The notes below the pieces were generated by a model. The model was not told the origin of the DNA and did no database searches. It saw nothing but the letters and a program-made list of their open reading frames with translations. This document shows positions 16,547 to 25,214 of a DNA stretch of 46,353 bases, in pieces. This DNA is from Microthrixaceae bacterium (lineage in GTDB: Bacteria > Actinomycetota > Acidimicrobiia > Acidimicrobiales > Microtrichaceae), in assembly GCA_020439285.1 (NCBI GenBank), contig JAGQSZ010000004.1, forward strand, positions 1 to 46,353. The letters are read 5' to 3'. A program made the position numbers and the translations under genes. How positions within the stretch are numbered: position 1 is the stretch's first letter; each line of letters opens with the position of its first letter.

Positions 16547-17059
16547 TCAGTGCGTCGAGGTTGCTTCGGCTTGGTTGACCAGAACGCGGTTCGATATGTC
16601 GGCGCAGTCGACGCAGACGTCTTCAGACACGACACCGAGTCGGATCAGCTGCGCGAATATGACGCAACCCAGGCAGAAACCGAATACGGCTTCCAGCGAT
16701 GCGGCAACGAGGATCATCGCAACCAGGACGTTGGCCACCGTCGATGCTCCTGCCAGCCACGCGATCACAGCCGACAGGGACAACGTCGCTCCGATCCCCT
16801 GCGCGAAGCGTTTTGGTGCGCCACTCGTTGGGCGATCAGGCAGAGCCAGCGTTGGGACCACGACGCGGGTTGCGAACTGGCCGAGCGGGCTGAGTGTCGG
16901 ACCGGTCAGGACCCTGGCGACGAATCCGTACGCAAGCACGAGCAACAGGATGTGCCACTGCGTCAACAGAATTAGAGAACACAGAGTTACGACTCCTGTG
17001 GCCACCGTGCGGGCAGCAGATTCATTGACAGTCCGAGGGAATGAGAACACTTCACTCAT
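16547..17059 (-). CDS. DUF4395 membrane protein
   Basis: A 170-residue integral membrane protein of the DUF4395 family. Hydrophobic helices at about 15-50 (VATGVVTLCSLILLTQWHI) and 90-130 surround the family motif SPLGQFATRVVVP. The diagnostic FGFCLGC is near residue 129, with a further VCVDCAD CxxC near the C-terminus. Family members often sit beside thiol-redox genes, and here dsbB/tlpA are 3 kb away, but the function is not established. The ATG at 17059 gives the normal start SEVFSFPRTVNE; the frame is open to a TTG at 17095. Confidence 0.78.
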   Translation of the reverse strand: MSEVFSFPRTVNESAARTVATGVVTLCSLILLTQWHILLLVLAYGFVARVLTGPTLSPLGQFATRVVVPTLALPDRPTSGAPKRFAQGIGATLSLSAVIAWLAGASTVANVLVAMILVAASLEAVFGFCLGCVIFAQLIRLGVVSEDVCVDCADISNRVLVNQAEATSTH

Positions 17060-17121
17060 GTCGACGAATCTAACGAAACAAACCCGACTAAACAAGTCGG
17101 AATTGTCAACAATTGGCTCGA

Positions 17122-18003
17122 TCAGCCTTCAGACATTGCGCTGACAGCTTCTGCAATCGCCACTGCACGCCGGGCATTGTCGACGTGCAGATTCTCGATC
17201 ATCTTTCCGTCGACGGTGATGACACCCTTGCCCTCCGCGATGCCCTGTTCAAAGGCCTCGATGACTCGTCGTGAATAGTCGAGTTCCTCGTCGCTGGGAG
17301 CGAATGCGGCGTTGGTCGGCTCAACTTGTAGTGGGTGGACGAGTGTTTTGCCATCAAAGCCCATCTCGGCTCCTTGACGAACCTCTGCCTCGAATCCCTC
17401 TGGGTCACGCACGTTGTTGTAAACGCCGTCGAGGATGACCTTTCCGGCAAACCTTGCGGCATTGACGCACCGCGACAATCCCCAAAGGAGCGGATGCCGC
17501 CCGGGTACCAAGCCGGCCTGGAGTTCCTTGGCCAGATCATTGGTTCCCATTACAAGAACCGCGAGACGTTCTGATGCCGTTGCGATCTCGATCGCGTTCT
17601 CGACAGCAGCTGGCGTTTCGAGCATCGCCCAGATCATCGTTTCTGGCGGCGCTCCCCCTTCGTTCAACAGCCTTTCGACCAAGTGAACGTCATCAGCCGA
17701 GTTGACCTTTGGAACCACAACGCCGGACGGTCCGGCCGCTGCCGCCGATTACACATCATCTTCGAACCATGCGGTCTCGATGGAGTTGACCCTTATGGTC
17801 AGTTCCCTCCGGCCGTACGCTCCGCTACCGACCGCTTCGGCGACTTTTGCCCGAGCAGTTTCTTTCATGTCTGGCGCAACCGAGTCCTCGGTGTCGAAGA
17901 TGATTGCATCAGTTGGGAGGGTCTTGGCCTTCTCCAGTGCCTTGTCATTGGCGCCTGGCATGTACAGGACGCTGCGCCGGGGACGGTACTCAGTCGTGGT
18001 CAT
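17122..18003 (-). pseudogene. CitE-like (HpcH/HpaI aldolase family) lyase interrupted by an in-frame TAA
   Basis: The frame reads a complete 293-residue CoA-ester lyase beta-subunit-like protein except for one stop: TAA at 17749-17751 (codon 85). Before it: RRSVLYMPGANDKALEKAKT and FDTEDSV, with WFEDDV just ahead of the stop. After it, in the same frame and with no shift, the reading resumes with SAAAAGPSGVVVPKV, then WAMLETPAAVENAIEI, LVMGTNDLAKEL and GFDGKTLVHPLQ, all family motifs. A single base change would restore the gene. It is 11 bp downstream of mcl on the same strand. It may be a recent nonsense mutation or a sequence error; the downstream part could be re-initiated from GTG 17718, but no ribosome site is seen. 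Confidence 0.8.
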
Positions 18004-18014
18004 GATGGTCCTAT

Positions 18015-19076
18015 TCAGAATCCGTAGAGTTCGGCGAGCTCGGGATCACGGGCAGCCAACGAACGAGCGAGCTCCAACACGACGTGGCATTGCTTGACCG
18101 ACGCGTCGTCCTCCATCTTTCCGTTCAACATCACTGCACCAGTACCGTCGCCCATCGCAGCCACTACCTCGCGGGCATGTTCCACCTCTGCCAGCTCTGG
18201 CGAGAAGACCTTCTTGGCGATGTCGATCTGCACCGGGTGGAGCGACCAGGCGCCCACGCACCCGAGCAGATAGGCGGCGCGGAACTGCGTCTCGCAGGCG
18301 ACTACGTCCTTGATGTCGCCGAAGGGGCCATAGAACGGGAGGATTCCGTTGGAGGCACACGCGTCGACCATGCGTGAGATCGTGTAGTGCCACAGATCCT
18401 GTTGCGAGCTGTCACGCGGGGCGTGGTACTCGGGGCCCTCATCACCCGCCGGCGGATCTTCGATTACGCGGTAGCCGGGGTGCCCGCCGCCCACGCGAGT
18501 GGTCTTCATCCGGCGGTTGGCAGCGAGGTCCGCTGGCCCGAGTGACAGCCCCTGCATGCGTGGCGACGCGGCACAGATCTCCTCGATGTTGACCATGCCA
18601 CGAGCTGTTTCCAAGATGGCGTGAACCATGAGCGGCTTGGTCAGACCAGCCTTGGCCTCGAGTTGCGCGAGCAGGCGATCGACATAGTGAATGTCCTCGG
18701 CCCCCTCGACCTTGGGGATCATGATGACGTCGATCTTGTCCCCGACCTCGCCGACGATGGCCTGCAAGTCCTCGAGAACCCAAGGCGAATCCAAGCTGTT
18801 CACACGGGTCCACAACTGGGTCTCACCGAAGTCGATCTCCTTAGCAGCCCGAACGAACCCGTTACGGGCCGCTTCTTTCGCATCGGACGGAATGGCATCC
18901 TCCAAGTTGCCGAGCAGGATGTCGACCTTGCCAACCATGTCGGGGAGCTTTGCCACCACCTTGTCGAGCTGTGGCGGGAAGAAATGGATCATGCGCGAGG
19001 GACGAACAGGGATCTCCCTCAGGGGTTCGGGTGCCCCGATGGCGAGGGGCCTGAAGAAGTCCTTGGGATTGCGCAT
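18015..19076 (-). CDS. mcl: L-malyl-CoA/beta-methylmalyl-CoA lyase, Chloroflexus-type
   Basis: A 353-residue HpcH/HpaI-CitE superfamily lyase. It should cleave malyl-CoA to glyoxylate and acetyl-CoA and beta-methylmalyl-CoA to glyoxylate and propionyl-CoA (Mg2+ or Mn2+). It closely follows, from memory, the Chloroflexus aurantiacus trifunctional enzyme: [95 protein letters not shown] and a final AELYGF. Metal ligands should be the Glu of ILETARG and the Asp of GPADLA. The ATG at 19076 has AGGAGG 4 bases upstream, so the longer reading to 19136 is rejected. It leads an operon with the interrupted citE-like gene. Confidence 0.9.
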   Translation of the reverse strand: MRNPKDFFRPLAIGAPEPLREIPVRPSRMIHFFPPQLDKVVAKLPDMVGKVDILLGNLEDAIPSDAKEAARNGFVRAAKEIDFGETQLWTRVNSLDSPWVLEDLQAIVGEVGDKIDVIMIPKVEGAEDIHYVDRLLAQLEAKAGLTKPLMVHAILETARGMVNIEEICAASPRMQGLSLGPADLAANRRMKTTRVGGGHPGYRVIEDPPAGDEGPEYHAPRDSSQQDLWHYTISRMVDACASNGILPFYGPFGDIKDVVACETQFRAAYLLGCVGAWSLHPVQIDIAKKVFSPELAEVEHAREVVAAMGDGTGAVMLNGKMEDDASVKQCHVVLELARSLAARDPELAELYGF

Positions 19077-19122
19077 GTTTCCTCCTGTTGAAACGAGACC
19101 TAGCGGGAACGGGACATGTGAG

Positions 19123-19152
19123 ACGTTAGGGACCAAGGGCGTGCGCTGACAA
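19123..19152 (-). promoter_or_regulatory. putative promoter of the mcl operon
   Basis: On the minus strand, TTGTCA (19152-19147) and TAACGT (19128-19123) are separated by 18 bp and lie about 47 bp before the mcl ATG. They fit a sigma-70-type promoter with an actinobacterial TAnnnT -10 box. Prediction only. Confidence 0.35.
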
Positions 19153-19217
19153 TACGGGCGCCCCCGAGAGGCAATCCTCGAATTGAATACCGGAAACGCG
19201 AAACGCCGCTCGTTCCG

Positions 19218-19946
19218 TTAGCGCTTGAGCGCCTTGACGACCTGTTCGAACTGCTCGATCGGAACCTCGCCCGATCCACGCTGGGCAACTGTTCCGTCTG
19301 AGTTGAGCGCTACGAAATAGGGGAACCCCGGCAGAGCGAATGCCTTCGAAGCAGGCGAGTCCGCACCATCAAGCAGAACCGGTGGAGCGAAATCCTCTCG
19401 AGCGATCCACTTCGACGGTGGATAGTTCACACGGTCCGATGACACCGCAGTGCTGACCGCGTAGATATCCACGTCCTTGGGCTGGTTCCCGCCGCCGATC
19501 CATGACTGCAGGCGCGGAACTTCGGCTTGGCAGTGGGGGCACCAGTGGGCCAAGAAGATAATTACTTTGGCCCGACCATCAGCCGGATCGATCGTCACCT
19601 CGGAGCCGTCGAAGGAGACTCCTTCGAGCTTCGGAGGGGTCTGGCCGACGGCGGGGTCCTGATCGGTCGGCACCAGGACGGTCTGAGACTGTGGGTACTC
19701 CGGCAGAGGTGTACCCGTAACGGTGATGGGCGCCTGTTCGCGCTCAGCGTGGGTCGCCGCGTACGCACCGGTTCCTTTCTTGGATGCGTTGTTTCCGGAG
19801 CCTCCGCCACCGCTCAATAGAACTGCGACAACACCCAGGACAATCACGATCACTGCTGCGCCAATACCGACGTACAGCTTCGTCTTGTCATCTCCACCGG
19901 AGTTCGTGCTCGCATATGGGCTGGTGGCTCTGGGAATATCACTCAT
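19218..19946 (-). CDS. membrane-anchored TlpA-like thioredoxin
   Basis: A 242-residue thiol-disulfide protein acting outside the cytoplasmic membrane. A short N-terminal tail (about 25 residues) precedes one membrane helix (LYVGIGAAVIVIVLGVVAVL), a Gly/Ser linker and a thioredoxin fold from about residue 95. The active site is WCPHC (C136 and C139), and the cis-Pro region is AFALPGFPYFVAL. It probably reduces or oxidises exported proteins. ATG 19946, with GGAG nearby, overlaps the end of dsbB by 8 bp, so the two are translationally coupled and likely partners. Confidence 0.85.
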   Translation of the reverse strand: MSDIPRATSPYASTNSGGDDKTKLYVGIGAAVIVIVLGVVAVLLSGGGGSGNNASKKGTGAYAATHAEREQAPITVTGTPLPEYPQSQTVLVPTDQDPAVGQTPPKLEGVSFDGSEVTIDPADGRAKVIIFLAHWCPHCQAEVPRLQSWIGGGNQPKDVDIYAVSTAVSSDRVNYPPSKWIAREDFAPPVLLDGADSPASKAFALPGFPYFVALNSDGTVAQRGSGEVPIEQFEQVVKALKR

Positions 19947-20517
19947 CAATTGCTCCAACTGGATCTGACTCGACTGACCTCTGGGGTGTGGCCAGTAACG
20001 AAAGGGCGACTATCAAGAGGAATCCGATTCCCGCCATGGCTGGAATCGATAGGAAATGGAACTTCCAGATCCACACAGTCGAACACGGAATATCTTCGGT
20101 GCACGCGTGGGCCACCTGATCCGGGAAGCGCTCAATCAGGTAGTGGTAGGTCGACAGCGACACACCGATGAGTCCTAACGGAACTGAGTACCACTTGATA
20201 CTCGAGTCCCTTCTCAACGCCGCGACTCCCATCAGAACGACCATTGGGTACATCGCTATGCGCTGATACCAGCACATGTTGCAGGGTGGGAACTTCGCCA
20301 CTTCAGATAGGTAGAGGCTTCCGGACATGCACACCGCAGCCACGGCGAAACCGAATTTCAGGGCAGTGGACCCAAGCGCTTCTCGCAACGAAACCAAACT
20401 CGGCGGGATCTCACCCTTGGCCTTCGCGACAACTACAACAGCCAGCAGCACCACCAAGAAGGCAATGCCAAGGACCGCCAGCAGGGCGAAGAAGGTTGTG
20501 ACTGTCTCCACTTCCAT
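19939..20517 (-). CDS. dsbB: disulfide bond formation protein DsbB
   Basis: A membrane quinone-linked thiol oxidase, 192 residues. The first helix (residues 7-31) is followed by a cytoplasmic stretch, then the four-helix DsbB core. The first redox pair is C79 and C82 (PPCNMCWYQRIAMYP, the family signature). The second pair is C139 and C145 (HACTEDIPCSTVWIW) in the second external loop. Both pairs are intact, so it should oxidise a DsbA-like partner, probably the coupled thioredoxin encoded downstream. The extra N-terminal helix is not in the E. coli protein. ATG 20517 is preferred; GTG 20529 is possible. Confidence 0.9.
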   Translation of the reverse strand: MEVETVTTFFALLAVLGIAFLVVLLAVVVVAKAKGEIPPSLVSLREALGSTALKFGFAVAAVCMSGSLYLSEVAKFPPCNMCWYQRIAMYPMVVLMGVAALRRDSSIKWYSVPLGLIGVSLSTYHYLIERFPDQVAHACTEDIPCSTVWIWKFHFLSIPAMAGIGFLLIVALSLLATPQRSVESDPVGAIDE

Positions 20518-20565
20518 TGCGCGGGGCACTGTACCAGTCGATCAGCAGTATTTCGCGCGAGCGCT

Positions 20566-20581
20566 ACTTCAAGCTTGAAGT
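20566..20581. promoter_or_regulatory. perfect 16-bp palindrome between dsbB and the glutathione peroxidase gene
   Basis: ACTTCAAGCTTGAAGT is a perfect palindrome 38 bp upstream of the peroxidase start and 48 bp upstream of dsbB, in the short divergent region. Its place between two sets of thiol-redox genes suggests a shared operator, perhaps for a redox-responsive dimeric repressor. I do not recognise the box. Confidence 0.45.
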
Positions 20582-20619
20582 GCTCACAGCTTGCCTCGCT
20601 ATCCCGCTACGTTGGGCAG

Positions 20620-21105
20620 ATGACGATCTATGACAACGAAATCTCATCACTCGATGGCACCCCGAATGCGCTCGAGGCGCTGAAAGGCCAGACCACCCTG
20701 ATCGTCAATGTGGCCTCACAGTGCGGACTCACTCCCCAATACGCACAACTCGAGGAACTTCAGAAGGACTATTCCGACCGCGGTTTCACGGTCTTTGGTG
20801 TGCCGTGCAACCAATTCGGCGCTCAAGAGCCTGGGTCCCCCGATGAGATCGCATCGTTCTGCTCAACCAACTACGGCGTGACGTTCCCGATGTCGGAGAA
20901 GGTCGAGGTGAACGGGCCGGGTCGCCATCCGCTCTACCAGGCCTTGGTGACTACCGCCGATGCCGATGGCCGCGACGGCGATATCCAATGGAATTTCGAG
21001 AAGTTCCTCATCAACGGCGACGGCGAGGTCGTCGCCCGCTTCGCACCTACCACCGTGCCTGATGATCCAGCGGTTGTATCAGCGATCGAATCGCTACTCG
21101 CGTAG
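20620..21105 (+). CDS. glutathione peroxidase family (thiol peroxidase)
   Basis: A 161-residue peroxidase reducing H2O2 and organic hydroperoxides; in bacteria of this type the reductant is usually thioredoxin. The peroxidatic residue is Cys, not selenocysteine, at C35 (IVNVASQCGLTPQY). Other tetrad members are Gln in VPCNQFGAQEPG and Trp in IQWNFEKFLI. The second Cys in FGVPCNQFG and that in ASFCSTNYG are candidates for resolving residues. The ATG at 20620 gives the typical start TIYDNEISSLDG; the frame is open to 20575 but that extension is not family-like. Divergent from dsbB-tlpA. Confidence 0.92.
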   Translation: MTIYDNEISSLDGTPNALEALKGQTTLIVNVASQCGLTPQYAQLEELQKDYSDRGFTVFGVPCNQFGAQEPGSPDEIASFCSTNYGVTFPMSEKVEVNGPGRHPLYQALVTTADADGRDGDIQWNFEKFLINGDGEVVARFAPTTVPDDPAVVSAIESLLA

Positions 21106-21114
21106 CAGGTCGCG

Positions 21115-23904
21115 TCAGTGGGTCGAGGCCCGCAGTCGGATCGTCAGTTTGCGGAGTTCGTCGAATACCAGCAGCGCTAGCGGAGTAACAGTAACCAGCG
21201 CCCATTGGGACAGGGTCAGCGATTCGGTGCCAAAGAGCTTTCGAAGAAATCCAATTTCTATTACCGCGATTTGAGCAACGAACACAGATCCGAGCGCCCA
21301 GAGCAATGCTCTGTTGGAGAAGGTATACCGGCTGAACACCGAACCGTTTCCGGACCGAACACACAGCGAATTGACCAACTGGAAGAACACGAACGCGGCG
21401 AATGCCATGGTGGCGGCCGTCGAACGACTCGAGTTGCTCTCCCCGCCCCTGTTCGCCATGAACAGGACAAGGGTTCCAACTGTGATCACGGCTGCTGACA
21501 CAAAGATGTGGGAAAGCCTCTCCCAACTCAAGATGGACTTCGTCGGGTCTCGTGGATCCCGGTCCATGACATCGGACTTGGGTGGATCCACGCCCAGAGC
21601 AATCGCCGGCGGTCCGTCCGCAATGATGTTGACGAACAGGATCTGAATCGCGTTGAGAATCGTTCCCAAGCCAGCCAACTGACCAATCAGGATCGTCGCG
21701 ATCGCGGAGACGTTGGTGGTCAACTGGAAGCGCACGAAGGTGACGACGTTGTCATAGGTTGCACGTCCACCTTCGACTGCGTTGACGATCGTCGCGAAGT
21801 TGTCATCGGCGAGGATCATGTCGCCTGCTTCTTTGGTCACCTCAGTGCCAGTGATTCCCATTGCGACACCGATCTCGGCTTGCTTGAGAGATGCAGCGTC
21901 GTTGACGCCGTCGCCGGTCATTGCGACGATGTGGCCCTTGGACTGCAGCGCCTTGACCACTCGCACCTTGTGCTCTGGCGAAACACGGGCGCACGCACCG
22001 ATCTGGTCGATCTCGGCGGGAAGGTCCTCATCGCTGATCAGGTCCAGGTCCGCGCCAGTGACGACCTTGCCCTCTATTCCCAGCTTCCTAGCGATCGATC
22101 CTGCAGTCGATGCGTGGTCTCCGGTGATCATCTTGACCCTGATCCCGGCACTCTTGCATTCGGCAATAGCTGCAATCGCCTCGGGTCGTGCGGGGTCCAG
22201 AATGCCTACCAGCGCTAGTAGGTCGAGCCCGGTGAGTTCTCGACTCAGGTCACCCTGGTGCTCATCCACCCCACCTGGAAGCTCTTTCCATGCCACTGCA
22301 AGCACTCGCAGTCCCTCACCCCCGAGTGACTCGTTCGTGTCTTGAAGATGGAGAGCCCGGCCGTAATCGATCTCACGTAAACCTTCACGTGTCAACACGC
22401 GACTGCTGTGTTCGAGCACCACGTCTGGCGCTCCCTTGACGATCAGAACGGAACGACCCGGGTCATCAGGGTGTTCGTGCAGGGTTGCCATGATCTTCGT
22501 TGCCGAATCAAACGGCACCTCATTTGATCGGGGCAGACGTGCCCTGACATCTTCGGGCGCGATTCCAGCCTTCGCTGCGAGTACGACCAGAGCGCCCTCA
22601 GTCGGATCACCGACAAGCGAAGTCCGACCATCCTGTGGGACCAGGTGTGCGTCGTTGCACAGCACACATGCGTTCAAGATGTTGCGAAGCTCATCGATCC
22701 CGCCACCGGTTAGCTCTTGGCCCCCAAGTAGCAACCGTCCCTCGGGCTCATACCCGAGACCATCGATGTCGTAGGTGTCACCGAGTGCATACAGTCGCGT
22801 CACTGTCATCTGGTTGAGGGTCAGTGTGCCGGTCTTGTCTGAACAGATGACGCTTGTGGATCCGAGCGTCTCTACCGACGCGAGCTTCTTGACGATCGCG
22901 TTGCGCTTGGCGAGCCGACTCACCCCAATCGCGAGAGTGACCGAAACGACGGCTGGCAGACCTTCAGGGATGGCTGCAACTGCCAAGGCCACTGAGGTCA
23001 GCAGCGCCTCGTTTACGACCTTCTGGGTGATCGAGTCAGCCTGGATCATTGCCACTGCGAACACGATCACAACGGCCACACCTGCGACCATCGCCAGGCG
23101 TTTGCCCAGATCGTCCAACTGCAGTTGTAGCGGAGTCGGCTTGTCTTCGACGGCGCTGAGGAGACCGGCGAGGCGTCCGATCTCGGTATCCATTCCCGTC
23201 TGGGTCACGATCATCTCAGCTCGGCCACGCACCAAGGTCGAGTTCATGAAACCCATACCCTCACGCTCAGCGAGCGGAACGTTCCCCTCGGGTGCAACTG
23301 AGTCGGCTTGCTTGTCGACGGGCACTGATTCACCCGTGAGCATCGATTCGTCCACCGATGTGGAAGCAGTGATCGTGAACCTGCCGTCAGCGGGGATCTT
23401 CTCGCCTGCTTCCAAAAGGACCACGTCTCCCGGAACCAGTTCCTCAGCAGGCACCTCTCGAACCTGCCCGTCACGCCGCACCCGTGCAGTTGCTTCGAGC
23501 ATGCGACCCAGCGCTGCAAGGGCGTTGTCGGCCCTGTTCTCCTGGACAAAGCCCATGATGGCGTTGATCAACAGCACCACGCAGATAACGATCGGGTCCT
23601 TGAAATCACCGAAGAGCGCCGAGATGACAGCCGCTGCAAGCAGGATGTAGATCAGCGCGTCCTTGAACTGGTCCAAGAAGCGTTTCCAACCTGGACGTCG
23701 CTGAGCAGCGACCAATTTATTGGGCCCGTACTCTGCAGTTCTGGCGACAATCGTGGCGTGTTCCAACCCCGATTGTGGATTCACATCCAGCGCTTCCGCT
23801 ACCTGACTCGGCGTAAACCGAAACCATTCAGTTGATTCTCCGGATTGCGTTCGTACGCCAGAGGTCTGAGCGCCTGATGTTCCAGCGCTTTCATTGGTGG
23901 TCAT
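21115..23904 (-). CDS. P-type cation-transporting ATPase (P2, Ca2+ type, PMCA-like site)
   Basis: A 929-residue membrane ion pump. Domain order: cation-ATPase N region (VAEALDVNPQSGLEHATIV), actuator TGES, M4 AAIPEGLPAVVSV, phosphorylation site DKTGTLT (D356), MITGDH, TGDGVNDAASLKQAEIG and a C-terminal helix bundle. Ca2+-binding residues of SERCA site II are kept (Glu of PEGLP; Asn and Asp of VNIIADGPPA). Site I residues of M5 and M6 are not: NVSAIA has Ala where SERCA has Glu771, and Ala replaces Thr799. This matches plasma-membrane Ca2+ pumps with one ion per cycle. The final helix ends in a basic tail. ATG 23904 was chosen over TTG 23955. It lies 47 bp after the GYF-domain gene. Confidence 0.9.
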   Translation of the reverse strand: MTTNESAGTSGAQTSGVRTQSGESTEWFRFTPSQVAEALDVNPQSGLEHATIVARTAEYGPNKLVAAQRRPGWKRFLDQFKDALIYILLAAAVISALFGDFKDPIVICVVLLINAIMGFVQENRADNALAALGRMLEATARVRRDGQVREVPAEELVPGDVVLLEAGEKIPADGRFTITASTSVDESMLTGESVPVDKQADSVAPEGNVPLAEREGMGFMNSTLVRGRAEMIVTQTGMDTEIGRLAGLLSAVEDKPTPLQLQLDDLGKRLAMVAGVAVVIVFAVAMIQADSITQKVVNEALLTSVALAVAAIPEGLPAVVSVTLAIGVSRLAKRNAIVKKLASVETLGSTSVICSDKTGTLTLNQMTVTRLYALGDTYDIDGLGYEPEGRLLLGGQELTGGGIDELRNILNACVLCNDAHLVPQDGRTSLVGDPTEGALVVLAAKAGIAPEDVRARLPRSNEVPFDSATKIMATLHEHPDDPGRSVLIVKGAPDVVLEHSSRVLTREGLREIDYGRALHLQDTNESLGGEGLRVLAVAWKELPGGVDEHQGDLSRELTGLDLLALVGILDPARPEAIAAIAECKSAGIRVKMITGDHASTAGSIARKLGIEGKVVTGADLDLISDEDLPAEIDQIGACARVSPEHKVRVVKALQSKGHIVAMTGDGVNDAASLKQAEIGVAMGITGTEVTKEAGDMILADDNFATIVNAVEGGRATYDNVVTFVRFQLTTNVSAIATILIGQLAGLGTILNAIQILFVNIIADGPPAIALGVDPPKSDVMDRDPRDPTKSILSWERLSHIFVSAAVITVGTLVLFMANRGGESNSSRSTAATMAFAAFVFFQLVNSLCVRSGNGSVFSRYTFSNRALLWALGSVFVAQIAVIEIGFLRKLFGTESLTLSQWALVTVTPLALLVFDELRKLTIRLRASTH

Positions 23905-23951
23905 GATTACCGTTCGAGTTCGTGGGGTAGCAGCGCCGCTCCGGCGCCGAA

Positions 23952-25103
23952 TCAAGTGAGAGCGGTCTTGAGCGATTCAATCGCTGCCCGGAAGTCACGC
24001 TCGACTCCCGCGCTGTCGACCACCAAATCAGCGTTTACATAGTCATCGGCACCCAGATAGAGAGAGACCGTGCTGGTGGTCTGACCGGTCCAGTCATCAG
24101 GACGCACGGCAATTTGACCGTGCTCTCCATCTACGACTGAACGAGGCGAGACACTCTGTGCACCATCGATCCGCACAGAGATGGTCACTGCGAGCACGGC
24201 TGAGGAAATGTCGTCGACCCGGCTTACTGCAAGCTCAGCCAAAGAGATAACCAACAGGCTGGTCCCAGACTCGTCGTTGAATCGCATCTCGTGATTGCCG
24301 TTGACGTCTACACGTTCAGTCAGCACGAATCCGCACTGCCCCGCCGCTGACACGGCTCCAGAAACAAGCTTCTCATCGACTGCTCCGACAGCCTCGAGAC
24401 GATCAGCACGCTTCTTGCTTCTAGCGACCAACTGCGCGAAATCGGAGCGGACACTTCCCTCGAGACCGCTCGTGAACGATGTGACCGAACCAGCAACCGG
24501 AACCGATTCAACATGCTCGACCTGTGGGGAGGTTTCGGCAGCAACTGACTGTTCTTGGATCTCAGGCACAGCGGCCTCGATCACCACGGCATCAGCAATT
24601 TCGGCTTCGTCGAAGCTGCTTGGATCAGCGGCAGGAGTTGCGTCAACTTCAGCCTCGTAGACTTCATAGCTCTGGACCGGCTCATAAGTCTGAGCTGGTT
24701 CATAGCTCTGGACCGGCTCTTCGGCGCATGCGACCTGAGAATCTGCGGTTCCGAAAACTGAGGGCGATTCGGGCGCAACTGGCTCTGAACTCCACATGGC
24801 TTGGGACCCGGTCTGGGGTGACATCGCGCCCCCTGTGGAATCCACGGGAACCTGTCCAGGAGGAGGAGGCGCCCAACCCGGAGTAACCAGCGATCTCCGC
24901 CTCGCGACCTCGGCTGCGACGACTGGTTGCGCAGACAACGTGGTCCAGTCCGCCAACGGTGGCCACCAGACCGGTGTGTTGTCTGGGAGGCGCTGCGCGA
25001 CTACCTCGTCAATGAGGACATTTAGGGGGTACGGACCCGCTTGTTCAGTGCCACGTACAACAATCCACGCGTGCGGCTCGTCAAGAGGAGGTAGATCACT
25101 CAT
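23952..25103 (-). CDS. GYF_2-like domain protein with Gln/Tyr/Glu-rich repeat region
   Basis: A 383-residue cytoplasmic protein of unknown role. Residues 10-60 look like a GYF_2 (DUF4339) domain: HAWIVVRGTEQAGPYPL, then PVWWPPLADWTTL. Residues 80-220 are low-complexity, with a tandem EPVQSY/EPAQTY repeat and many Glu, Ala and Val. The C-terminal 160 residues are globular (EAVGAVDEKLVSGAVSAAG ... MRFNDESGTSLLVISLAEL) and end in FRAAIESLKTAL. GYF_2 domains are thought to bind proline-rich peptides. It lies upstream of the ATPase gene on the same strand and may share its transcript. Confidence 0.65.
   Translation of the reverse strand: MSDLPPLDEPHAWIVVRGTEQAGPYPLNVLIDEVVAQRLPDNTPVWWPPLADWTTLSAQPVVAAEVARRRSLVTPGWAPPPPGQVPVDSTGGAMSPQTGSQAMWSSEPVAPESPSVFGTADSQVACAEEPVQSYEPAQTYEPVQSYEVYEAEVDATPAADPSSFDEAEIADAVVIEAAVPEIQEQSVAAETSPQVEHVESVPVAGSVTSFTSGLEGSVRSDFAQLVARSKKRADRLEAVGAVDEKLVSGAVSAAGQCGFVLTERVDVNGNHEMRFNDESGTSLLVISLAELAVSRVDDISSAVLAVTISVRIDGAQSVSPRSVVDGEHGQIAVRPDDWTGQTTSTVSLYLGADDYVNADLVVDSAGVERDFRAAIESLKTALT
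24664..24717 (-). repeat. three 18-bp tandem repeats inside the GYF_2 gene
   Basis: Units at 24664-24681, 24682-24699 and 24700-24717; the first and third are identical and the middle differs at a few positions. They encode EPVQSY, EPAQTY, EPVQSY, a hexapeptide repeat that could vary in copy number between strains. Confidence 0.7.
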
Positions 25104-25214
25104 CCTGAGAGATTGTCACATCTGAGAATGGCTCATCACGGATGATCGGGGGGAAGCTGGGAATCGGCAAAGTCGGCATAGACTCCAACAGCCTCGCGCT
25201 CGGCTCACTGACCA

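Noticed and set aside
22775-23650. 291-codon plus-strand open frame
   Set aside because: It is antisense to the conserved P-type ATPase and has the Ser/Thr/Arg-rich composition of a shadow frame.
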